Assembly (NCBI GenBank): GCA_946222495.1
Contig: CAMICF010000129.1
Location: 1 to 8,248, forward strand
Direction of reading: 5' to 3'
DNA length: 8,248 nt
Source: an uncultured Janibacter sp.
Lineage (GTDB): Bacteria > Actinomycetota > Actinomycetes > Actinomycetales > Dermatophilaceae
Under the pieces are notes generated by a model, which was not told the origin of the DNA, did not search any database, and worked only from the letters and a program-made list of their open reading frames with translations. Positions 1 through 5,662 of this stretch are shown here, piece after piece (position 1 is the stretch's first letter; the number at the start of each line of letters is the position of its first letter). The translations under genes and the position numbers were made by a program.

Positions 1-40
1 CCCCTTCGCCGCGGGGTCGAAGCCTGACGCGGCGAAGGGG
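1..40. repeat. Perfect 13-bp inverted repeat inside the DUF5719-like gene
   Basis: Bases 1-13 (CCCCTTCGCCGCG) are exactly complementary to bases 28-40 (CGCGGCGAAGGGG), leaving a 14-base loop. On the coding (minus) strand it spans the codons for DPFAASGFDPAAKG, in which a DPFAA-like and a DPAAK-like unit are encoded by mirrored sequence. It begins exactly at the window edge, so it could be longer. It may be a chance result of GC-rich codon use or a transcript hairpin early in the gene. Confidence 0.6.
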
Positions 41-219
41 TCCCCGGGGCAGTAGCCCGTGCTGCTCGTCGCGGCGACCGGCTGGACCGCCTGCCGCGGA
101 GCCGTTCCCGCCGAGACCGGGCCGAGCCGGTCCACGCCGAGGACCACCCCGGCGGCGAGCGCGCCGACGACGGCGACCCGGGCGAGCGGGTGCCCCCACG
201 CGGCGCGACGGGCGCTCAT
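1..219 (-). CDS. DUF5719-like membrane-anchored/secreted protein, N-terminal part only
   Basis: The first 73 codons are visible; the gene continues beyond the left edge. The start ATG forms an ATGA overlap with the stop of the upstream glycosyltransferase gene and has a strong ribosome site before it. The protein begins with a short basic stretch (MSARRAAWGHPLAR), then one hydrophobic segment at about residues 15-29 (VAVVGALAAGVVLGV). This suggests a signal anchor or uncleaved signal peptide with the rest outside the membrane. A motif near residue 56 (TGYCPGDPFA) resembles the YCPG-type motif I recall just after the membrane segment of actinobacterial DUF5719 proteins, which commonly lie next to this type of GT2 gene. 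The function of that family is not known to me. Overlap with the GT suggests co-translation and a shared envelope role. The family call rests on context plus a short motif, so it is moderate. Confidence 0.75.
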   Translation of the reverse strand, partial: MSARRAAWGHPLARVAVVGALAAGVVLGVDRLGPVSAGTAPRQAVQPVAATSSTGYCPGDPFAASGFDPAAKG

Positions 220-3200
220 CGGGGCACCTCCTCGTCCTCGGGGTCGGGCCGTCGTCCCATCGGGATGGCGAGGTAGACGGCGAGGACGAGCGCCACTCCC
301 TGGAGGACCTTCCAGACGAGGTGACCGGGGCCGACGTCGACGCTCACCTCGTCGGTACCCGCGGGCAGGTCATAGGTGGGCACCGCGCTGTGCGTGCCCG
401 GCTGCAGGGGCCGGCCGTCGGCACGGACCTGCACCCGGTCGGCCCAGTCGAGGGACTCGGCGATGACGAGGGAGTCGCCGCGCGGCGCGTCCACGGGCCC
501 GTTGGTGTCGGCATGCGCCCCCGTCCCGCGAAGGGGGACGCTCGAGTCGTCCGTCGCGACCCGCCCCCGCGAGGGGACGTGGCCGTCGGTCACCGGCGAG
601 CGCACGGCCCAGGTCGCCGTCCCGGCATCCGAGCCGAGACGACCGAGACCGGCCGAGCCGTCGACGACGTGCTCCTGGGCGTCGGTGGGGTCCACGAGGA
701 CGAGGTGGGAGATGCCGTGCTCGGCGAGCACCTCCGAGGGCTCACGCTCGCCCTCCCCCTGGCCGAGGACCTGGGCCACCGCACCGGCGACCTCCTCCTC
801 GCCGGGGACGGGCGCGTGCCGCAGGGGGAGGTCACGCACGAGGTCGCCCGGCTCGTCGCCGACGAGGTGGTAGCCGACGCCCTCGTCGGTCGACTCGACG
901 ACGAGCGTGCGAGAGGCCTTGTCCCCCTCAGCGGCGGTGACCGCCGCCAGCGGACGGACGTCCCGCCACGTCGTCAACCTGTCGCCGTAGGAGTGCTGGG
1001 CGACGACCACGCCGCTGCCGATGGCAGCCACCGCGAGGGCGAGGACGGGCAGGGCGAGGACGGACCGGCGCCCGCCCCGACGCAGCGAGTCGGGCAGGAC
1101 GTCGGCCGCGAGCAGGACCGCGACGAGGGCACCGCCGATGAGCACGAGCTGCCCGACGCCGGCCCACGGGGTGAGGGCGGTCCCCGCGTCAGCAGCCCCG
1201 GGCGGGGCGTGACCGATGACGAGGTGCGGGGCGCCGACGGCCCAGAGCAGCCCGAGGACGGCGACCGCGGCGGCGCCCCAGGAGGCGCGGCGGACCCCCG
1301 GCACGAGCAGGGCGAGGACGCCGACGGCGAGGACGGCGGCGGTCCACCAGGTCGTCGCCGCGCCTCCCGGGAGCTGTCCCAGGGCGAGCTGCCACGCGGG
1401 GAGGTCGACCGGGGTGTCGGTGAGGCCCCACCCGGCGACGAAGCGCCGCGGGTTGGCCTGGAGGGTGAGCAGCCACGGGCCGGCGAGCAGGATCGGGGTG
1501 AGGATGAGGATGATGCCCCGGCCGCGGCGGGCCGCGTTGCCGAAGATGAGGTGGCCGAGGCCGACGAGGACGACGAGGACCCCGACGATCGGGGCGACGG
1601 TTGCCAGCAGCGAGCCCCAGAGCGCGGTGCGCACGGCGTCGCTGAAGACGCTCCCCGGTCGGCCGACCCGGACGAGGCCGGCGGCCACGCGGGGCAGGAG
1701 GACGAGCGCGAGGAGGGCGCCGATCCTCCCTTCGCCCACGGCCAGCGCGGCCGGCGCCGAGGTCACCCAGGCGAGGGCGGCCGCAGCCCGCACCCACGGT
1801 CGCCGGGTGAGGGTGCCCGCGCACGTCCACGCGACGACGGCGGCCAGCGGGAGGGCGACGATGACGAAGAGGGTGAGGACGAGGCCCGCCGGGGAGTCCG
1901 CCGTGCCGACGCCGGGGATCGCGCCGACGACCGAGCTCAGGCCCGCGAGGACGACGAGGGCCGGCGACTGCTCGACGCCGTGACCCCAGCCCTGGCCGTG
2001 CCAGGCCAGCCACCACGCGTCCCACAGCTGGCCACCGGTGGCGCGTCCGCCGAGGAGCTCGCCGCCGACGAGCCCGGCATCGGGACGGTGCCGCAGGTCG
2101 CCGGTGATGGTGCGGGCCGCCCACGCGGACATGAGGCTGGCGGCGAGGACGAGGCAGAGGACGGGGCCCAGCCAGGCGGTGCGGCTCCCGGCGTCGCCCT
2201 TCCGCGCGGCACCGTTGTCGGCGGCGGACCGGCCGCGGCCCTCGTCGGCGAGCCGTCGTCGTGCGGCGGCCGGCGTGACGAAGAGGGAGGCCAGGTCCGA
2301 GCGGGCGACGACGCGAGGAGCGCGGCCCCGCAGGCGGGATCGGAGGCGGCGGGGGTCGAGCGCGGCGGGGATGCTCGCGATCTCGGTGGCGCCCATCCGC
2401 GGACGCTTGAGCAGCATGAGGGCGAGACCGCCGACGAGACTGCCCACGGCGACCCACAGGGCGAGGAAGGGAGCGAGGAGCAGCGGCGCGCGCGTCAGCG
2501 CCGCCCTGCGGGCCTGGGCCCGGTGCTCGCGCGTGGGGTGCCGGTCGGCGGGGGTCGGCGCCACCGCCACTGCGGCCCGGGGCACGAGGACGACCCGTCG
2601 ACCGGCGCGCTGGGCGCGCCACCCGAGGTCGAGGTCGCCGCCGAAGTCGCCGAGACCCGGGTCGTGCCCGCCCAGCCGCTCGACGGTCTCCCGGTCGAGC
2701 AGCAGGCCCTCGAGCGGTGCGGCGATCGCGTCGACGGCGTGGTCGTACTGGCCTTCGTTGGTGGTGCCGGCCCGCGGCTCGGGCACGATCCGCCCCGAGC
2801 GGGTGACCTGCAGGCCGCGCCGGACGATGCGGTCCGGGTCGTCCAGGTCGACGAGCGTGGGAGAGGCCATGCCGACGGTGGTGCCGCTGGCGGCGACGAG
2901 ACGCCGGAGGGCCTCCGGGTGGGGTCGGCTCCGCGAGGTGAGCACCCAGACGAGGTCACGGCCGACGGGAGCGACGGGGAGGTTGTCGATGAGCGCCAGG
3001 AGGTCCCGACGGATGCCGCGATGCGTCCCGAGGGTCGCCGAGAGGACGTCGACTCCGGCCTCGTCGACCGGTTCCAGGAGGTCGCGCGAGTCACCCAGCC
3101 CGTCGAGAGCACCGTCGACGAGGAGGACTCGGTCCGGGAGACGATCCTGCGCGAGGAGGGCGCGAAGGGTCTGCCCGGCTCCTTCCCTGGTGCGCGCCAC

Positions 3201-3284
3201 GAGGACCGCGGTCACGGTCAGGGGTGGCGCACTCGTCCGCCGGGAGGGGGAAGCGGAGGACGTGGTGCGGGGCTGCGACGTCAC
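216..3284 (-). CDS. Large membrane protein with N-terminal GT2-type glycosyltransferase domain
   Basis: About 1022 residues from a GTG start 14 bp after the whiB2 stop. Reading on upstream is possible but runs through whiB2 in another frame. Residues about 24-245 form a GT-A/GT2-like domain: VTAVLVART strand, LLVD with Asp57, a segment like the acceptor-side region (EGLLLDRETVERLGGHDPGL, from 192), then D217-L-D219 and GWRAQRAG. A hydrophobic stretch at about 267-292 is followed by a basic cytosolic linker to about 365, then roughly 11-12 further membrane segments. A long extracytoplasmic part follows (from about 755), with a last membrane helix and an acidic/basic tail (RRPDPEDEEVPR). Length and layout match the large actinobacterial GT2 membrane proteins next to whiB and DUF5719 genes. 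It probably transfers or handles a sugar in the cell envelope; donor and acceptor are unknown. Oddity: where relatives have HDD, this has T116-S-R-S119, so activity is uncertain. Confidence 0.85.
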   Translation of the reverse strand: MTSQPRTTSSASPSRRTSAPPLTVTAVLVARTREGAGQTLRALLAQDRLPDRVLLVDGALDGLGDSRDLLEPVDEAGVDVLSATLGTHRGIRRDLLALIDNLPVAPVGRDLVWVLTSRSRPHPEALRRLVAASGTTVGMASPTLVDLDDPDRIVRRGLQVTRSGRIVPEPRAGTTNEGQYDHAVDAIAAPLEGLLLDRETVERLGGHDPGLGDFGGDLDLGWRAQRAGRRVVLVPRAAVAVAPTPADRHPTREHRAQARRAALTRAPLLLAPFLALWVAVGSLVGGLALMLLKRPRMGATEIASIPAALDPRRLRSRLRGRAPRVVARSDLASLFVTPAAARRRLADEGRGRSAADNGAARKGDAGSRTAWLGPVLCLVLAASLMSAWAARTITGDLRHRPDAGLVGGELLGGRATGGQLWDAWWLAWHGQGWGHGVEQSPALVVLAGLSSVVGAIPGVGTADSPAGLVLTLFVIVALPLAAVVAWTCAGTLTRRPWVRAAAALAWVTSAPAALAVGEGRIGALLALVLLPRVAAGLVRVGRPGSVFSDAVRTALWGSLLATVAPIVGVLVVLVGLGHLIFGNAARRGRGIILILTPILLAGPWLLTLQANPRRFVAGWGLTDTPVDLPAWQLALGQLPGGAATTWWTAAVLAVGVLALLVPGVRRASWGAAAVAVLGLLWAVGAPHLVIGHAPPGAADAGTALTPWAGVGQLVLIGGALVAVLLAADVLPDSLRRGGRRSVLALPVLALAVAAIGSGVVVAQHSYGDRLTTWRDVRPLAAVTAAEGDKASRTLVVESTDEGVGYHLVGDEPGDLVRDLPLRHAPVPGEEEVAGAVAQVLGQGEGEREPSEVLAEHGISHLVLVDPTDAQEHVVDGSAGLGRLGSDAGTATWAVRSPVTDGHVPSRGRVATDDSSVPLRGTGAHADTNGPVDAPRGDSLVIAESLDWADRVQVRADGRPLQPGTHSAVPTYDLPAGTDEVSVDVGPGHLVWKVLQGVALVLAVYLAIPMGRRPDPEDEEVPR
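226..231 (-). promoter_or_regulatory. Strong Shine-Dalgarno site for the DUF5719-like gene
   Basis: On the minus strand the sequence reads GAGGAGGTGCCCCG followed by ATGA. The GGAGGT core lies 7 bases before the ATG. It fixes the start of the downstream gene despite the overlap with the glycosyltransferase stop, and shows that gene can be initiated independently as well as by coupling. Confidence 0.7.
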
Positions 3285-3298
3285 GACCTCGCCGACAG

Positions 3299-3586
3299 TC
3301 AGACTGCGCGCTTCTTGAGCTTGCGACGCTCGCGCTCGGACAGGCCGCCCCAGATCCCGAAGCGCTCGTCGTGCTCGAGGGCGTACTCGAGGCACTCCTT
3401 GCGCACGTCGCACCCGGTGCAGACCTTCTTCGCCTCGCGCGTGGATCCGCCCTTCTCCGGGAAGAAGGCCTCCGGATCCGTCTGCGCGCACAGCGACCGC
3501 TCCTGCCAGGTGAGCTCGGTCGGCTCTCCCTGGTCCAGCAGCCCGTCGGGAATCTCGTCCCCGGTGATCAGATGCAGTTCGTGCAT
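3299..3586 (-). CDS. whiB2: WhiB-family iron-sulfur transcriptional regulator (WhiB2/WhmD type)
   Basis: A 95-residue protein with the four WhiB cysteines at C33, C56, C59 and C65 (C-X22-C-X2-C-X5-C), expected to bind a 4Fe-4S cluster. The beta-turn motif G77-I-W-G-G81 follows, and then a basic C-terminus (RERRKLKKRAV) of the sort that contacts DNA. WhiB proteins act with the principal sigma factor; the WhiB/WhiB2/WhmD branch is tied to septation and sporulation. The start ATG has AGGAGGG just upstream; an earlier in-frame ATG at 3634 lacks support and would add a non-conserved extension. Subfamily is assigned from the divergent cofD (fbiA), matching whiB2-fbiA order in mycobacteria as I recall it. 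It leads the operon with the GT2 gene 14 bp downstream and has its own promoter with an overlapping palindrome. Confidence 0.95.
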   Translation of the reverse strand: MHELHLITGDEIPDGLLDQGEPTELTWQERSLCAQTDPEAFFPEKGGSTREAKKVCTGCDVRKECLEYALEHDERFGIWGGLSERERRKLKKRAV

Positions 3587-3589
3587 GGT

Positions 3590-3596
3590 CCCTCCT
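3590..3596 (-). promoter_or_regulatory. Ribosome binding site of whiB2
   Basis: The minus strand reads AGGAGGG, then ACC, then ATG. This strong site decides the whiB2 start at 3586 over the longer reading from 3634. Confidence 0.75.
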
Positions 3597-3661
3597 CGAC
3601 CTCGGCACTCGACCCGTGCTCCATGTCGTGCCACATCCGGTGTCCCCCGGCGTTCGGCGAC

Positions 3662-3687
3662 GACATGTCTGTAATTACATGCGTGTC
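3662..3687. promoter_or_regulatory. 26-bp imperfect palindrome on the whiB2 -10 region (possible operator)
   Basis: The sequence is centred on the perfect 10-bp palindrome TGTAATTACA (3670-3679) and flanked by the symmetric arms GACATG and CGTGTC. 20 of 26 positions match their reverse complement. It covers the predicted whiB2 -10 box and start point, a usual place for a repressor or autoregulator. The minus strand also carries GACAC (3687-3683), the core reported for WhiA binding in Streptomyces, but a 5-mer is weak evidence. Confidence 0.5.
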
Positions 3688-3703
3688 ATACGTGCGCCGT
3701 CAA
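3674..3703 (-). promoter_or_regulatory. Predicted whiB2 promoter (sigma70-like)
   Basis: On the minus strand TTGACG (3703-3698) is followed after 18 bases by TGTAAT (3679-3674). Each box matches 5 of 6 consensus bases (TTGACA, TATAAT). Transcription would start near 3667, giving a leader of about 80 bases before the whiB2 ATG. This is the most AT-rich patch of the window, which supports a promoter. It would drive whiB2 and, by read-through, the GT2 and DUF5719-like genes. Confidence 0.6.
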
Positions 3704-3777
3704 GCCGAACGGGATAAGGAGCGCTGAACGGTCGGCCGGTGCGGGGTCACGAGACCATCCCTGAGAACATGACTCCC

Positions 3778-4719
3778 ATGCGCATCACCGTGATCTCCGG
3801 GGGCGAGGCCGGGGCCCGCTTCACCCGGGGCCTGCTCGACCACCTGGACGCCTCCCCCGACCTCGCCGGCAGCGAGGTCACCGTCGTCACCAACACCGGC
3901 GACGACATCTCCCTGTGGGGCCTGCGGCTCTGCCCCGACCTCGACCGGCACGTCGCCGCACTCGGGGCGACGAAGGGGGACGAGGACTCCTCGGTCGTCG
4001 CCGACGAGCTCGCGGACCTCGGCCTCGAGCCCCGGTGGCTGCCCGTCACCGACCGCGCGCTGGCGACGCACGTGGCCCGCACCGCGTGGCTCTCCCGCGG
4101 CGAGACCCTGAGCGAGGTCACCGCCCACCTGGCCGAGCGCCACGGCCGGGGCGAGGGCGTCCGGGTGCTTCCGATGAGCGACGTGCCCGTCGAGACCCAC
4201 GCCGTCCTCGACGGTCCCGAGGACCAGCGGGCCGTCCACGTGCAGCAGTGGCGCCACGAGCTCGGCTCCCCCGCGGCCACCCGCTTCGTCGTCGCCGGGA
4301 TGGATCGCGCCACCCCGGCGCCGGGCGTGCTCGACGCGATCCGCGGCGCCGACGTCGTCCTGCTCGCCCCCTCCGACCCGGTGCTCGGACTCGGCATCGT
4401 CCTCGGCGTGCCCGGGGTCCGAGACGCCGTGCGCGGCACCTCCGCACCCGTCGTGGGCATCAGCCCGGTGACCTCCGCGGCCCCCGTCCCGGAGGGGCTG
4501 ACGACCTCCCTCGCCACCGTCGAGGTGGAGCCGACCGCCAGCGGCGTCGCCGGCCTGTATCGGGACCTCCTCGACGGCTGGCTCGTCGACCCCTCCGACA
4601 CCGGCACGCGTGCCGGTGCGCGCCTGACCGTGCGGGCCCACTCGGGACCGATCGCGGACGCCGACGCCTCGGGCGTCGCGGCCTCCGCGCTCGCCCTCGG
4701 GGCCTCCCTGCGGTCCTGA
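3778..4719 (+). CDS. cofD: CofD/FbiA family 2-phospho-L-lactate (PEP) transferase, F420 biosynthesis
   Basis: A 313-residue protein of usual CofD length. The family enzyme (EC 2.7.8.28) moves a phospholactyl or phosphoenolpyruvyl group from its GDP/GPP-activated form to the precursor FO, giving (dehydro)F420-0 in the cytosol. Seen: N-terminal strand and glycine loop MRITVISGGEAGARF, VVTNTGDD (36-43), GLRLCPDLD (48-56), TDRALATHVART, LPMSDVPVETH, ADVVLLAPSDPV and GVPGVRDAV, all as in mycobacterial FbiA. The start was chosen because the first strand begins at this ATG; ATG at 3769 (adding MTP) or GTG at 3739 remain possible, and none has a good ribosome site. Oddities: the glycine loop has E10-A11 where GVG/GTG is usual, and residues 62-74 form a shortened loop without the RGWG..DET-like segment I recall from relatives. 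No cofE follows. Divergent from whiB2. Confidence 0.88.
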   Translation: MRITVISGGEAGARFTRGLLDHLDASPDLAGSEVTVVTNTGDDISLWGLRLCPDLDRHVAALGATKGDEDSSVVADELADLGLEPRWLPVTDRALATHVARTAWLSRGETLSEVTAHLAERHGRGEGVRVLPMSDVPVETHAVLDGPEDQRAVHVQQWRHELGSPAATRFVVAGMDRATPAPGVLDAIRGADVVLLAPSDPVLGLGIVLGVPGVRDAVRGTSAPVVGISPVTSAAPVPEGLTTSLATVEVEPTASGVAGLYRDLLDGWLVDPSDTGTRAGARLTVRAHSGPIADADASGVAASALALGASLRS

Positions 4720-4734
4720 GCGCCCTCAGAACCG
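4711..4734. terminator. Hairpin at the cofD / glycosylase convergent junction (possible bidirectional terminator)
   Basis: CGGTCCTGAG (4711-4720) and CTCAGAACCG (4725-4734) pair over 9 of 10 positions, with one C/A mismatch and a CGCC loop. The stem contains both stop codons (cofD TGA at 4717-4719, glycosylase TGA at 4728-4726 on the minus strand). There is no T-rich tract on either side, so intrinsic termination would be of the U-less type sometimes proposed for actinobacteria. Confidence 0.5.
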
Positions 4735-5634
4735 GGTCGGCAGGTGCCCCGGCAGGCTGCGTCGTGGACCGCGCCGCGGCCGGTGACCCGCGGCGAGCAT
4801 GACGACGCGCTGAGCGCGGTACCGCTGCCCCGTGTAGGGCTCGAGCAACTCGGCCATCCGGTCGTCGTCGCCGATCGTGCCGTCCAGGGCGAGCGTGACG
4901 TCCTGGGCCACGTGGTAGTCGCCGAAGCTCGGTGAGTCGCTGTCGCCCAGCGCCCGCTGGGCCACCTCGGCAGCGGTCCACACCCCGATCCCGGGCAGGG
5001 AGCGCATCCGCCGGTGGGCGGTCTCCAGCGGCAGGTCGGCGCACTCGTCGAGCCTCCCCGCGACCCGCATGGCCCCGACGACGGTCCGTGAGCGCGCACC
5101 GTCGACACCGGCCTTGAGCCACTCCCACGAAGGGATCCGCAGCCAGTCGGCCGGGGTCGGGGGGCAGGCCAGGCCCAGCTCCTCCCCCGGTCCGGGCGCC
5201 GGCGTGCCGAACCGGCGCACGAGCTGCCGATGGCTGCTGAAGGCCTCGCGCCCGGTGACCTTCTGCTCGAGCACCGAGCAGACGAGCATCTGCGCGACGA
5301 GACCGTTGGCCGGCACCCGCCACGTCGACAGCTCCGGCCAGGCCCGGGCCACGAGGTCGTGGTGGGGCGTGAACCCGCTCGGGTCGTCCCGCCCGCCGAG
5401 GAGGTCCGGCACCCGGTCGAGGAGCCACTCCCCGCCGTCACCCCAGGCGGAGGCGAGGATCTCGCCCCCTTCGTCCGTGAGGTGGAGGGTCACCGGGCCC
5501 GCCGGCGTGGTCCAGGCGAACCACCAGCCGTCGCGGCGGTGGTCCGACGTCGGGTCCCCCGACCCCCGGACGAAGGGGGCCAACGTCCGGTCCACGTCGA
5601 GCGGCCCCGGGGGCCGGTGTCTGCGGGTCCTCAC
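4726..5634 (-). CDS. HhH-GPD superfamily DNA glycosylase (AlkA / 3-methyladenine DNA glycosylase-like)
   Basis: A 302-residue protein from a GTG start. It probably excises damaged (alkylated) bases from DNA in base excision repair. The helix-hairpin-helix is L213-P-G-I-G-V-W-T-A221, followed 20-odd residues later by SFGDYHV with the likely catalytic Asp239, at the place of Asp238 in E. coli AlkA (there PDDYL). The segment VAQMLVCSVLEQKVTGREAF (from 113) is the usual first helix of the glycosylase core. Residues 1-110 form an actinobacterial-type N-terminal domain rich in Trp. The tail is basic (HRPRRGPRRSLPGHLPTRF). No iron-sulfur cysteine cluster is present, which argues against the Nth/MutY type. 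The GTG at 5634 is the best start in the first part of the frame; a GTG at 5595 is an alternative. Convergent with cofD (6 bp apart) and closely divergent from the next gene. Confidence 0.85.
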   Translation of the reverse strand: MRTRRHRPPGPLDVDRTLAPFVRGSGDPTSDHRRDGWWFAWTTPAGPVTLHLTDEGGEILASAWGDGGEWLLDRVPDLLGGRDDPSGFTPHHDLVARAWPELSTWRVPANGLVAQMLVCSVLEQKVTGREAFSSHRQLVRRFGTPAPGPGEELGLACPPTPADWLRIPSWEWLKAGVDGARSRTVVGAMRVAGRLDECADLPLETAHRRMRSLPGIGVWTAAEVAQRALGDSDSPSFGDYHVAQDVTLALDGTIGDDDRMAELLEPYTGQRYRAQRVVMLAAGHRPRRGPRRSLPGHLPTRF

Positions 5635-5649
5635 GAGGACAGCGTGCCG

Positions 5650-5655
5650 TAGGTT
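5650..5655 (+). promoter_or_regulatory. Probable -10 box of a leaderless promoter
   Basis: TAGGTT fits TANNNT and ends 7 bases before the ATG at 5663. This is the spacing expected if transcription starts at the A of the start codon, as in many actinobacterial leaderless genes. No ribosome site is seen before this ATG and no convincing -35 box. The 28-bp gap must also serve the divergent glycosylase gene. Confidence 0.5.
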
Positions 5656-5662
5656 GGCGACG

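Noticed and set aside
3285..3608. N-terminal extension of the GT gene through whiB2
   Set aside because: The added residues are whiB2 read in another frame (Arg/Ala-rich). The GT2 fold begins after the GTG at 3284, just past the whiB2 stop.
3623..3636. ATGT-N6-ACAT inverted repeat in the whiB2 leader
   Set aside because: Only four base pairs per arm and no extension; not distinguishable from chance.
321..3674. An 1117-codon open frame on the plus strand opposite the GT gene
   Set aside because: Its product is a low-complexity mix rich in Gly, Asp, Glu, Arg and Pro with no fold or motif. It is antisense to a protein with clear domains and membrane helices; long antisense frames are expected in such GC-rich DNA.
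3716..3721. AAGGAG as ribosome site for cofD
   Set aside because: It lies 17 bases before the GTG at 3739 and much further from the ATGs at 3769 and 3778, too far to be used; no suitable start codon lies at the right distance.
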